A stretch of DNA of 64,000 bases from positions 755,655 through 819,654 of the forward strand of contig NPFB01000019.1 of assembly GCA_014084085.1 (NCBI GenBank), written 5' to 3'. Positions within the stretch are counted from its first letter, which is position 1; every line of letters begins with the position of its first letter. The notes below the pieces were generated by a model. The model worked only from the letters and a program-made list of their open reading frames with translations. It was not told where the DNA came from and made no database searches. Origin of the DNA: Hondaea fermentalgiana (lineage: Eukaryota; Sar; Bigyra; Thraustochytrida; Thraustochytriidae). Both the position numbers and the translations under genes were made by a program. This document shows, in pieces, positions 27,988 through 36,339 of this stretch.

Positions 27988-30972
27988 ATGAGCGCCGGCA
28001 AACGTGCCGGCGGATGGTCCTTCGAGCCCGACTGGCTCATTGGCGGCGGCGACAAGGACCACGCTGTGCTGGAAGAGCTATCAACTTGCCCGTCGTGGCT
28101 TACGCTGGAGAATACCCGGCAGCACAACTCATCATCGCTCAACCTCACCAGCCACGCCATCGCAAAGCGGATCGATGCACTCGCGGACACTGATGCCGCA
28201 GCCGCAACCCTCACGAGAGAAAGCGAGCGAGCAGGCCACGAACTCCGTGAGGCACGAAACCAAATTTCCATTCTCCAAGCAGAACTCCACCAGCGCGAGG
28301 CCCTGACGAGACACACCAAGGCGCAGAATCTGGTCCTTCGCAGCGAGCTTGCCGGCTTTAAAAAGAACGTAGCCGACCTGAACAATGAGCTCAAGGATCT
28401 TCACGACCATGTCCACTTTCTCAGACACATTACTGCGCCCACGCCTGATGCAGGTGCACTCGATGCATCGCTTGCCATGCTCCGCGGCCACGAACTCGAA
28501 CAGGCGCGAAGTCGGGAAAAGGAAACCCGCGCCGCTCTCTGCACCTCAGAAACCGCACGCGAGCAGGTACAGATGGACCTGGATAACGAACGTCAGAGCC
28601 GCAACGCGAGCGAGACGAGCTACCAGTCCGAGATCGACCGCCTCAATCTCGAAATCGCGCGCTTTAGCGCGCTGCACACATCGCGCGAGCATCGAAATCT
28701 CACAGATGAAGCGCGTCAGAGGGATCTCCTCGCTCATCAGGAGAAACACCTCGCCAGTGTGAAGGAAGACTTGCGCAGGGAGCGCGAAGAGGCTGTCGCA
28801 TTGGAGGCCAAAAAGTGGCGCGCAGAGATTTCGCGCCATGAGGAACGACAAATGACGCTGTCCGCAGAAATTGAAGACCTCAAGCAGACGATCGATGCAC
28901 TTGGCACGAGGAGCCGCGAACAAGCCGACCAGCTCGAGCTCGCATACGCCGAAATTCATGGCCGAGGTCTGCAGGACCCACGCCAAGACGCTGACCGCGC
29001 GACGATTGACCGCGAGCTGAGCAAACAGCGCGAAAAGCTTTTGGCGGAATTCAACCGCGAGCGTACAGAGCTCCGACGCGAACTGGCCCAACTGCGGCAA
29101 CTTGAAGTTGCCCCAGGAATGACGCCACCGCGCCGGCGCACGTCCTACGAAGAGGAAAAGGGAGACAGGCTTACTCCCGAATCGAAGGTCCACTCGCGCG
29201 ACATGGGTGTCAACACCGAGAAAGACCCGCTTCTCGAGCGGCTTGGGGCCTACCACACACAGCTACAGCTCGCCACGGATGAGCTTTCGCGAGCTAGCGA
29301 GGACAACAAGTATCTTTTTGGCAAGCTCGTGGCAGCATTCTGCGCGATCGAGGCCGCGCGTCGCATCAGTGAGCAGCAGCAAAAGAAGGCGACGGCTCGA
29401 CACGCTCATGCTGACGCGCACGTTCATCCTGGTGTGGCGCGGAGTCTGCATGCTCAAATTAAAGAGCTCGAGGAAAGCCAGGATAAACTCGGCGCTCTCG
29501 CAGAGATGTGGGAAGACCAGGCCAATGAATTGGAGGCCACGCTCGCAGAACGCGAACGGGTCGCCGTACTGAACGAGGCTGCTCTTCGTGGCGCTCAGCA
29601 GAGCGTCGACCAACTCCAGGACCAGCTCGCGAACGTGCGCAAGGAGTTCGAGTCGCGAATGAAGGCCGAGCGAACCCACCTCGAACACAAGCTCGACCAG
29701 GCTGGAGACGCCCTTGAGCGTAGCGCTCGCCGTATCGAGGATCAGGAGCACCGTCTCAGCGCGCTCAATAGCAAGGCCGAGGATCTCGAGCGCACCAAGT
29801 CTGTTTTGGAGGCGGACTTGGCAATCGCTGAAAACGAGGTCATTCGCCTTCGCACTGAGCTCGCTCGCAAGAAGATGGAGCTCTCGCGCACCGAAAGGTC
29901 TCGCAGCCACGCGTCGACGCAGACGGACCCTTCGACGAGTCTCGCGCTGCATACCGAAGAGAACACGCAGAGCCACGTCGAGGCTCTGCGTCGCGAGAGG
30001 AAGCGCTGGGAGGCCGAGAAGAACCGCGAGCTCAAGGCCATGCAAAAGAAGTTTGCCTCTTCCTTCAAGAAGCAAGTGGCCAAAGTCCTTGGCGCCCGGC
30101 CCGAGATCCCGCGCAGCGAAGCCCTGGAAATGTCTCTTGTCAGCGTCGACTCGGCAGATCCGCTCGAAGCACCCCCCTCGACTGCAACGGCGGCGCTGGG
30201 CGGCGACGCGCGCAGCAACCTGCTGCACTTTAATCTCCAGGACTGCACGCCGCCTGTGACGTCGTTGGACCCGAACGCGCCAGCACCTGCGCTTCGAGGC
30301 GGCGTATGGATGCCGGACAGCATGCGTCATGGCCGAAACTTCCCTACTGTACCGCGCGACCTCCTCTCCGCCGAGTTGGGATTGGAGCGCCCGCAAAAAG
30401 ATACCCAACGCGCTCACAAGGAGAATACCTCTGGAGCCACGGCGAACCGTCGCTGGGACCCAGAGGAGTCGTACGCGCGATGGAAGAAGCAGCAGGAGCG
30501 CAAAAAGGCCACTGCGGGCTCGGCAATGACCTCGAGCCCACCGTATGCGGAGAAAAAGCCAGTGGGCCCTCGAACGACAAGCAGCAAAGTCACGAGCGTC
30601 TCTGCACTTCGATCCTCCCCGCTTTCGGGCACCCCGAGCCGTCTGCCTTTGCGCCCCACGAACGAGGTGACGCCGGCGAGGAGCAGTGTCAAGTCGCGTG
30701 CGACGCCTTCCTCGGCAAGCTCGACTGCAAGCCGCATCCCCAAGCCTTCCTCTGCCAGAAGCAATGCTGACGCGGCATTCGCTTCGTCCACGACGCCGAC
30801 TTTTTCGGGTCGGAAAGCGGGCGCGTCCAAGTTTGCAGCCCCTCACGCACGCTCACCGCCTTCGCCGCCGCCGTACGCTGCAAGGCGGAAGACTACTCGC
30901 GTGCGAAGCACCACATCCACACCATCAACAGCAACGCCGCCGTCGGGCCGCCGCCGCCCCGCATTCCGCTAA
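27988..30972 (+). CDS. Large coiled-coil protein of unknown function
   Basis: 994 residues from the ATG at 27988 (the frame opens three codons earlier only at GTG). Residues 1-60 form a short conserved-looking head (GGWSFEPDWLIGG, CPSWLTLEN). Residues ~65-380 and ~430-710 are dense heptad-like Glu/Arg/Leu/Gln coiled coil, broken at ~375-425 by a Pro/Arg-containing linker. Residues ~790-994 are Ser/Thr/Pro/Arg-rich, basic and disordered, the type of tail often found on microtubule-binding or centrosomal proteins. I recognise no named domain. A cytoskeletal or basal-body scaffold is only an inference from architecture. Confidence 0.75.
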   Translation: MSAGKRAGGWSFEPDWLIGGGDKDHAVLEELSTCPSWLTLENTRQHNSSSLNLTSHAIAKRIDALADTDAAAATLTRESERAGHELREARNQISILQAELHQREALTRHTKAQNLVLRSELAGFKKNVADLNNELKDLHDHVHFLRHITAPTPDAGALDASLAMLRGHELEQARSREKETRAALCTSETAREQVQMDLDNERQSRNASETSYQSEIDRLNLEIARFSALHTSREHRNLTDEARQRDLLAHQEKHLASVKEDLRREREEAVALEAKKWRAEISRHEERQMTLSAEIEDLKQTIDALGTRSREQADQLELAYAEIHGRGLQDPRQDADRATIDRELSKQREKLLAEFNRERTELRRELAQLRQLEVAPGMTPPRRRTSYEEEKGDRLTPESKVHSRDMGVNTEKDPLLERLGAYHTQLQLATDELSRASEDNKYLFGKLVAAFCAIEAARRISEQQQKKATARHAHADAHVHPGVARSLHAQIKELEESQDKLGALAEMWEDQANELEATLAERERVAVLNEAALRGAQQSVDQLQDQLANVRKEFESRMKAERTHLEHKLDQAGDALERSARRIEDQEHRLSALNSKAEDLERTKSVLEADLAIAENEVIRLRTELARKKMELSRTERSRSHASTQTDPSTSLALHTEENTQSHVEALRRERKRWEAEKNRELKAMQKKFASSFKKQVAKVLGARPEIPRSEALEMSLVSVDSADPLEAPPSTATAALGGDARSNLLHFNLQDCTPPVTSLDPNAPAPALRGGVWMPDSMRHGRNFPTVPRDLLSAELGLERPQKDTQRAHKENTSGATANRRWDPEESYARWKKQQERKKATAGSAMTSSPPYAEKKPVGPRTTSSKVTSVSALRSSPLSGTPSRLPLRPTNEVTPARSSVKSRATPSSASSTASRIPKPSSARSNADAAFASSTTPTFSGRKAGASKFAAPHARSPPSPPPYAARRKTTRVRSTTSTPSTATPPSGRRRPAFR

Positions 30973-31690
30973 GTATTGCTCAGCGAAGCGAGCGAGCTAG
31001 TGCGCTTGTGAAAACCAAGCAAGCTCACTATTCTCGAACGCGATCGCCTCATGCCCTGCCAAACCAACGTATTGCAACGCAACGCAACGCAACGCAACGC
31101 AACGCGCAAGATAACCAATTGCGCGAAGCGCCGCATCGAGATGCTTTGAAGATGGACCAAGCTTGCGATAACCAAGCACACGTTTCGTCCTCTTTACCTC
31201 ATTCTCGATGCCATCGTTGGCCAGGTGGGCAAGCGAGACTCTGCGCGCGCGAGACGACCAATCGCGTCGCATTTCCATCACAATTTTTGATTTCGGAATT
31301 TCCAATTCGGCATTACCCAGCCTGCACCAGCCTAGTGCTACAAGAGAGCTCCACTCTTCGATGCGAGAGAACCAATCGCATCTATGATTCCATGGAGTCC
31401 CACGCCTCCCCCCCTTTTCGTCTCTCTTTTTCTGCGCGCCAAAATTGCGTTCACAATCCCACATCACCGGTCAGACGCAGCCCACAGCGCATTCATGTAC
31501 TATTACCCTATACCCTAAAACGAAGACAATCTTTCGTGCGTCTCTTGCATGACATCTGTAGGAAAGGATCAGGAGAGGTCCAAAAGGTATAAATACGATA
31601 AATACATTTCTCAAGAAACTTGTGTGCGTGCAAACCAGTGCAGGCCGAGGCACACATTTTGGTCAAACTTGTTTGTCCCTTGAAGGCCAA
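30973..31690. other. Convergent region between coiled-coil and small charged-protein genes
   Basis: 718 bases, the longest convergent gap. It contains a CAACG tract (31068-31104) and otherwise moderate-GC sequence. Short frames (60-190 codons) on both strands have no recognisable motif. Confidence 0.45.
31068..31104. repeat. (CAACG) pentanucleotide repeat
   Basis: Six or so CAACG units, ~100 bp downstream of the coiled-coil stop. Confidence 0.88.
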
Positions 31691-32239
31691 CTAAACGGGC
31701 GACTGCAATGGTGCGCGGACCAAGTCTCTACGGGTTTCCTGGAGAGCAGCCGGAACTGTAGGCTGATCCAAAGGCGTGTTTCGTGTACCCATTGCGAGTC
31801 GGGGGATAGGCCTAGTCCATCCCTTGGTAGCTGCGCCTTCCGTGGCCGTCTTTCTGAATGCGCCTCTTGAGCGAAAGGACACTTGCTTCTTTCGCACTCT
31901 CCTCTTCTGTCTCCGAGTCGCTCGAGGCTGGTTCGCGTCGCTCGCTACAATGCTCTGCGCGGGAGCATCACTACCTTTGGTCTCTTCTTCCTCCGCCTCC
32001 TCTTGCTCGTCCTCGTGTTGGTCCTCGTCCTCCATTTTCTCAATCTTCTTGGCGTTCTTCTTCTTGGCATCCTTCACGGTAGCGTCTTCCTCCTCGGCGC
32101 GCTTGGCTGAGCGCTGCACCTGCGCCAGAATGGACTTGGCCTGAGGCACGCCCCAGGCCGCCAGCGACCTTAGAGGGCTCAGGATCGAGTCCGACGAGAG
32201 GTCGAGGCCCGCCATGTCCTCGTTGAACTCGACGTCCAT
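31691..32239 (-). CDS. Small charged protein, function unknown
   Basis: 182 residues from an ATG. The order is a short N-terminal segment (DVEFNEDMAGLDLSSDSIL), a helical LAAWGVPQAKSILAQVQ stretch, a Lys-rich then Glu/Asp-rich region (~55-95), a strongly basic patch (RATRRQKRRVRKKQVSFRSR, ~105-125) that could be a nuclear localisation signal, and a Pro/Arg-containing tail. No family recognised. The ordered N-terminus, the ATG and the position fitting the alternating strand layout support a real gene. A nuclear or nucleolar role is plausible from the basic patch alone. Confidence 0.55.
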   Translation of the reverse strand: MDVEFNEDMAGLDLSSDSILSPLRSLAAWGVPQAKSILAQVQRSAKRAEEEDATVKDAKKKNAKKIEKMEDEDQHEDEQEEAEEEETKGSDAPAQSIVASDANQPRATRRQKRRVRKKQVSFRSRGAFRKTATEGAATKGWTRPIPRLAMGTRNTPLDQPTVPAALQETRRDLVRAPLQSPV

Positions 32240-32845
32240 CGCGAGCTCGCCTGCACGCGTGCGCGACGCGGAACGAGCGAGCGAGGGAGCTCAGGCCGAG
32301 GCCGCGACCCGGCCCGAGTCGCCGGCTGCTTCCCTCCGTCGCCGGACGAGCTCGTGCAGTCCGAGCTCGCCCGCCGCGGCGCTTGGGCTCGCTTGATGCG
32401 CTGCGACCCCGCGCTGCGCCACGCGACGCTGGCGAGACGCGGCCTGCTCCTCTGGCGCGCGCGCGGATTAGATTAGATTGGTTCTGCAGAAGCCTGGTTG
32501 CTTGCTTGCTTATTTGCTGCAGCTGCTCGATCGCATTTCGGGTGCCTGTGAGGAGGTAATTTGGGTCCCCGGGACCCACCACTGACCACCTGGTATAGGC
32601 CTGTAGTACTCTACTACCCATGGTGTACGTATAGCAAGCAGTATTCTTGCTTGACGAGCGATCGTTGACGAGCGTATCTTTCGCACGGAGGTGCCAGTGA
32701 CCATCGTCGCGAGAGATCTTTGGCAGAGCACAGCGGGCTCAGGCTGGCCTGGGCTGGTGTCGGTTCTCGCGGGGTCCTCGAACACTTGCTCGAGCAAGCC
32801 AAGTTAAGTCTAGTCAAGTCAAGTCAAGGCGAGAGCAGAGAGCTA
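32240..32845. other. Divergent region between small charged-protein and PNGase A genes
   Basis: 606 bases, GC-rich on the left and AT-richer near 32470-32660. AGGCCT is at 32597-32602. A CAAGC/CAAGT tract (32795-32832) lies immediately upstream of the PNGase A ATG. Confidence 0.5.
32795..32832. repeat. CAAGC/CAAGT tract in PNGase A leader
   Basis: Repeated CAAG-containing pentamers end 14 bp before the PNGase A start codon, so they are almost certainly transcribed. Confidence 0.8.
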
Positions 32846-34585
32846 ATGCGGGTACTCGCGTGGGTCTTGCTCGTCCAGTTCGCGACGGCGGTTTGCGGGA
32901 AATCGCTGACGAGCGGCGGCGGCAGCAGCAGCGATAGCAACAGGAGAAAGAACCCGGTCGCGGTGGAGGTTCCGTTACAGCGGCCAGAGGTCGAACCGTG
33001 CGTGGTACCACTCATCGACCTTGCTCGCTTTGGTCTTGCCCCGAAAAATGGCGCCGCCTTGCAACGAGTTTCGCCTCCTCGATGCGCAGCGAGCACCAAC
33101 GCGGTCAAAATGGTTGTGCTCGAGATGGAAGCCGCCGTTGATGGACGCCAATTTGATCGTATGGGCGGATTCTGGATCGACAACTGCAAACTCTTGCACT
33201 TGACCACAGCAGAACCGCTCAATCCTGGACGCGTGGCTTGGTCTGTGGAAAGAGATGTGACACCATTTGCCCGCATGCTCGTGGGCAGATCGATGCCCTT
33301 TGATGCCATTCTTGATATTCCAAACATTGTGCAAGGCCCGTACACTGGCGTCATCAATGTGACCGTACGAGCGCTCATATACTACGATCCGCAAAGAAGC
33401 ATGCAACTGGCTCCCTTACCGCTAGTTTTCCCACTTCGCGCGCCCTTTCGTGATCCGAGGAGTCCCTTGAAAGGAGCAATCGTGTCTGGCACAGAACGTC
33501 TCAAGCTACCGCCATTTCGCTGCGAGGCCTGCGGCTCGTCATCTGTGCAGCTGGAGCTCGCATTGTACTCAACAGGTCATGGCGGCGCAGAGGAGTTCTA
33601 TTACCTTGAGGCGCCTGGAGGGTCGCCTTTTCGTGAACTAATTGTGTATTTGGATGGCGAGCCAGTTGCCGCGACAGTTCCTTTTCCAGTCGTCTATACA
33701 GGCGGCATCAACCCTCTCTTGTGGCGACCTTTGTCTGCGATCCTTGCGCTGAACGTTCCCCCATATTCGCTTGATCTGACACCTCTGGCACCTCTTCTTG
33801 GGGATGGCGCAGAACACTACTTCGAGATTGGAGTCCTCAACAACAGCAAGACCGGTCAATGGAATATCGATCCGATATTGCTTGTGTCAACAGGAAGGCA
33901 GGCAAGAGAAGCACGGCAAGGTGCATTGCCTGGTGAGGTCCCCGAGCCACCAGTTCGCGCATGGACGTGGCCCAGTTATGTGAGCGTAAGGACCCCCGGA
34001 GGCGTTCTCGTGCGGACGCAGACGCACACATTTGCATTAGGGCCGCATCATGTTAGCATTGCGTTAACCAATGTGGTGGAAAACGGTGTCGTCTCCGGAC
34101 AAGTCGAAGAGCTCCTTACATCCCGTGATGGAGGCTTGATTGAAAATCGAACGTTTACATTTTCAGTCATGGAAGAGGATGGTCCCGACTTCATCTCTGC
34201 TGCTGTCAATCAAACGCGCTCTCTTGAACGGAACGGGGCCGGTAAGGGATTCTTGGCGCTCGAATCGACATACTCTGGCCATGCATTCTACAATATGAGC
34301 AAAGACGGCCAACGCTCAGCAGCAGCGACACAGGCCATAAGAGTGTGGGACCACATTGAAAGGCAACAACCTTGTTTTGAGAATGTTCAATCGGCCACAA
34401 ATGGAACTCGCGAAACAGACTTGCCGACTGAATCAGCGGAACGGTGCGACACAGGATCCATTACATGTTGTCCCTTGCGGTTCGAGTTTTTGCCCACAAC
34501 GCCAAGGCTCAAACAAACAAGACAGCTGGCTGCAGAAGAAATGAAAAAGGAACGTGTATTTTGTTGGCCCTTTTGTCGCCGATAG
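32846..34585 (+). CDS. Peptide-N-glycosidase A-like amidase (secretory)
   Basis: Homologue of PNGase A, which removes N-glycans from glycoproteins or glycopeptides by cutting the Asn-GlcNAc amide bond, in vacuole or secretory space. The ATG at 32846 gives 579 residues and exposes a signal peptide (MRVLAWVLLVQFATAVCG). Upstream frame to 32720 opens only at TTG. The family core is visible at ~250-350: FYYLEAPGGSPFRE, LDGEPVAATVPFPVVYTGGINPLLWRP, then YSLDLTPLAPLL. Several N-x-S/T sites occur (NVT, NNS, NRT, NQT, NMS). The C-terminus ends FCWPFCRR, with a Cys-rich patch not typical of plant enzymes. It converges on the SAM carrier, 308 bp between stops. Confidence 0.88.
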   Translation: MRVLAWVLLVQFATAVCGKSLTSGGGSSSDSNRRKNPVAVEVPLQRPEVEPCVVPLIDLARFGLAPKNGAALQRVSPPRCAASTNAVKMVVLEMEAAVDGRQFDRMGGFWIDNCKLLHLTTAEPLNPGRVAWSVERDVTPFARMLVGRSMPFDAILDIPNIVQGPYTGVINVTVRALIYYDPQRSMQLAPLPLVFPLRAPFRDPRSPLKGAIVSGTERLKLPPFRCEACGSSSVQLELALYSTGHGGAEEFYYLEAPGGSPFRELIVYLDGEPVAATVPFPVVYTGGINPLLWRPLSAILALNVPPYSLDLTPLAPLLGDGAEHYFEIGVLNNSKTGQWNIDPILLVSTGRQAREARQGALPGEVPEPPVRAWTWPSYVSVRTPGGVLVRTQTHTFALGPHHVSIALTNVVENGVVSGQVEELLTSRDGGLIENRTFTFSVMEEDGPDFISAAVNQTRSLERNGAGKGFLALESTYSGHAFYNMSKDGQRSAAATQAIRVWDHIERQQPCFENVQSATNGTRETDLPTESAERCDTGSITCCPLRFEFLPTTPRLKQTRQLAAEEMKKERVFCWPFCRR

Positions 34586-34893
34586 CGAGCGATCGGTCAA
34601 GTTCAGACTAAGCTATTGATTTGCAAATGTGCTTATGAATACACGCATTATCTTGGAAAAGACGACCCCTGCGGAGATCTGCGAAGCAAGGTAATAAGAA
34701 TGATTGGGTAAAGGAACGTTGCGCAAAGGCGTTGGAGAAGAGAACAAAATCCGTGCTGTGACACCGCGAACGTTCAACAAAGGTGGAAAAAGTGTGTGTA
34801 AAATGGATGAGAGAAAGGAAAGAAAGAGCCCTCAGATGCAGCCTTCTCTCGGCCCACGCGCGCCGGTCCGCAGAGTGAACTCGCTCACGAAAT
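34586..34893. other. Convergent 3' flanks of PNGase A and SAM carrier genes
   Basis: 308 bases of lower-GC, purine-rich sequence on the + strand. No gene supported. Confidence 0.45.
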
Positions 34894-35697
34894 CTAAGTG
34901 GACTCCTCCAAGAGATAGCGCGTCTTCTGGTAAGCAAAGAAGTACACAAAGCCGCCGATACCGATCCAAAAGACACGCGGTCCCACACCGGCCATAAGCT
35001 TGCCCGCGCCCTCGTCGCGCACGACGCGCTGGAGGGTGGAGAGAGCGCCATCGTAGGGAACACCCTTGGGGTCAGAACCGAGCATCAAACGCGTCTTGAC
35101 AACGTCAAGTGGTGTCGTTACGGCAGCAGCCAAGGCGCCGGACGCAGAACCTGCCGCTGCGGACTCCCACGAGTGCACGGTGCCATCGCCCCGGCGGCGG
35201 CCAATCTCAACCTTGAGCGCTTCCCAAAGTGGGAATTGGATCATCGAGAATGGAATTTCGCGCAAGACAGTCGTCCAGTAGCCCGTGTAGAAACCCGAGT
35301 ATCCCTGGCGCGCCATGATGCCACGCAGCGCGCTCGAGTTGTCCTTGAAAAGGCCGGCTTGGCGCTTCTGCTTTACATTTTCCACGGGGACACGAATGAG
35401 GCAGGCAGCAATCTCACCCAGCGAGGCAGCAGCCATTTGTGTCTGGTAATCGGACAAGGGGCCGCCAGCAAGGTTTGCTTTGGTCGTCTCGTAGGTAAAG
35501 AAGAAGAGCGACGCGCCGGGAACAGAGCCGAGCGCGGCGACACCAACACCTGCAAAGAGGTTAGAAAAGCCTCCTGCCGCGCGAAAGCCCATGGGCGACT
35601 GCAGACGCGTCTTGATGGCATCAAGGGGCATCAGACTCGTGTCGACAGAGAATCCGGCCACGCCTCCGGCCACAAGCGCCGTCACGTCGACGCCCAT
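34894..35697 (-). CDS. SLC25A26: Mitochondrial S-adenosylmethionine carrier
   Basis: Six-helix inner-membrane carrier that imports S-adenosylmethionine into mitochondria in exchange for S-adenosylhomocysteine. 267 residues from an ATG, the normal compact length. Three carrier repeats are visible with signatures PLDAIKTRLQ, PVENVKQKRQ and PLDVVKTRLM. The SAM-carrier hallmarks are GGVAGFSVDTSLMPLD in helix 1, the short loop GFRAAGGFSNLFAGVG, and CLIRVPVENVKQK in repeat 2. GIGGFVYFFAYQ forms helix 6. No presequence, as expected. It lies head-on to PNGase A and follows the RanBD gene on the same strand. Confidence 0.92.
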   Translation of the reverse strand: MGVDVTALVAGGVAGFSVDTSLMPLDAIKTRLQSPMGFRAAGGFSNLFAGVGVAALGSVPGASLFFFTYETTKANLAGGPLSDYQTQMAAASLGEIAACLIRVPVENVKQKRQAGLFKDNSSALRGIMARQGYSGFYTGYWTTVLREIPFSMIQFPLWEALKVEIGRRRGDGTVHSWESAAAGSASGALAAAVTTPLDVVKTRLMLGSDPKGVPYDGALSTLQRVVRDEGAGKLMAGVGPRVFWIGIGGFVYFFAYQKTRYLLEEST

Positions 35698-35827
35698 CCT
35701 GGCTGCTTTTCTCCCTGCCTAACTTCTGGCGAGCTCTCTCGTCCTTCCGAACGAGACGCGGGGCTGCCTGTCCGAGGTTGCGCAGAGATATCGCTGCTCT
35801 CACGCACGGTCTGCACCTCGGGTGCGT

Positions 35828-35875
35828 GCAGCAATGCAGCAATGCAGCGATGCAGCGATGCAGCGCTGCAGCAAG
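35828..35875. repeat. (GCAGCRAT) octanucleotide tandem repeat
   Basis: About five 8-9-bp units differing by A or G, 130-180 bp upstream of the SAM carrier ATG. Confidence 0.85.
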
Positions 35876-35985
35876 ATCGCCGCACGGATGATGACGTCTT
35901 TACGTCTTGTCTTGCCTTGTCTTTTGGCTTGCTTCCTCTTTTTCACAGGCAAGATCTCGCCTCGGTGGCCGCACATTTCCCCTCC

Positions 35986-36003
35986 TTTTTTTTTTTTTTT
36001 TTT
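35986..36003. repeat. 18-base poly-T run
   Basis: On the - strand, the sense of the flanking genes, this is an A18 run. It could be a nucleosome-free promoter element for the carrier or an assembly-prone homopolymer. Confidence 0.85.
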
Positions 36004-36339
36004 CTGCACAACCCATTTTGCAAATTCGGCATTGACGAATTGACAACCGGTCTTTTAGATTTCCTCTTGCTCTTGCGCGCGAACGGCTGTTTTAGGATTA
36101 CAAAGAAAAAGTGAAGCAAGCAGTCAATCAGTCACAGGGCGAGATGTTTCAAGCATCCTTCTTCATGGTGGTTAAACGAACTTTAAAAAAAGAGTAACGA
36201 GTGTTTTGATGAACTGACTTGACACAAGACGACGCAAAGCAGGGCTGGGCAAGGTAATGAAAATCATCACGTGGAAGCAAGAGTTGACGATCACGTCAAC
36301 CACTTACTTACCCGATCACTCACTCGCTCATGCACTCAC

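Larger units (their letters stand above)
35698..36339. other. Region between RanBD gene 3' end and SAM carrier start
   Basis: 642 bases. Next to the carrier are GCAGCRAT repeats (35828-35875), then an 18-T run (35986-36003) and AT-richer sequence with ACTCACTC-type repeats near 36295-36345 that touch the RanBD stop. No gene supported. Confidence 0.5.

Noticed and set aside
29263..30846. 527-codon minus-strand frame opposite the coiled-coil gene
   Set aside because: Arg/Leu-rich shadow. The + frame has coherent heptads and an ATG start.
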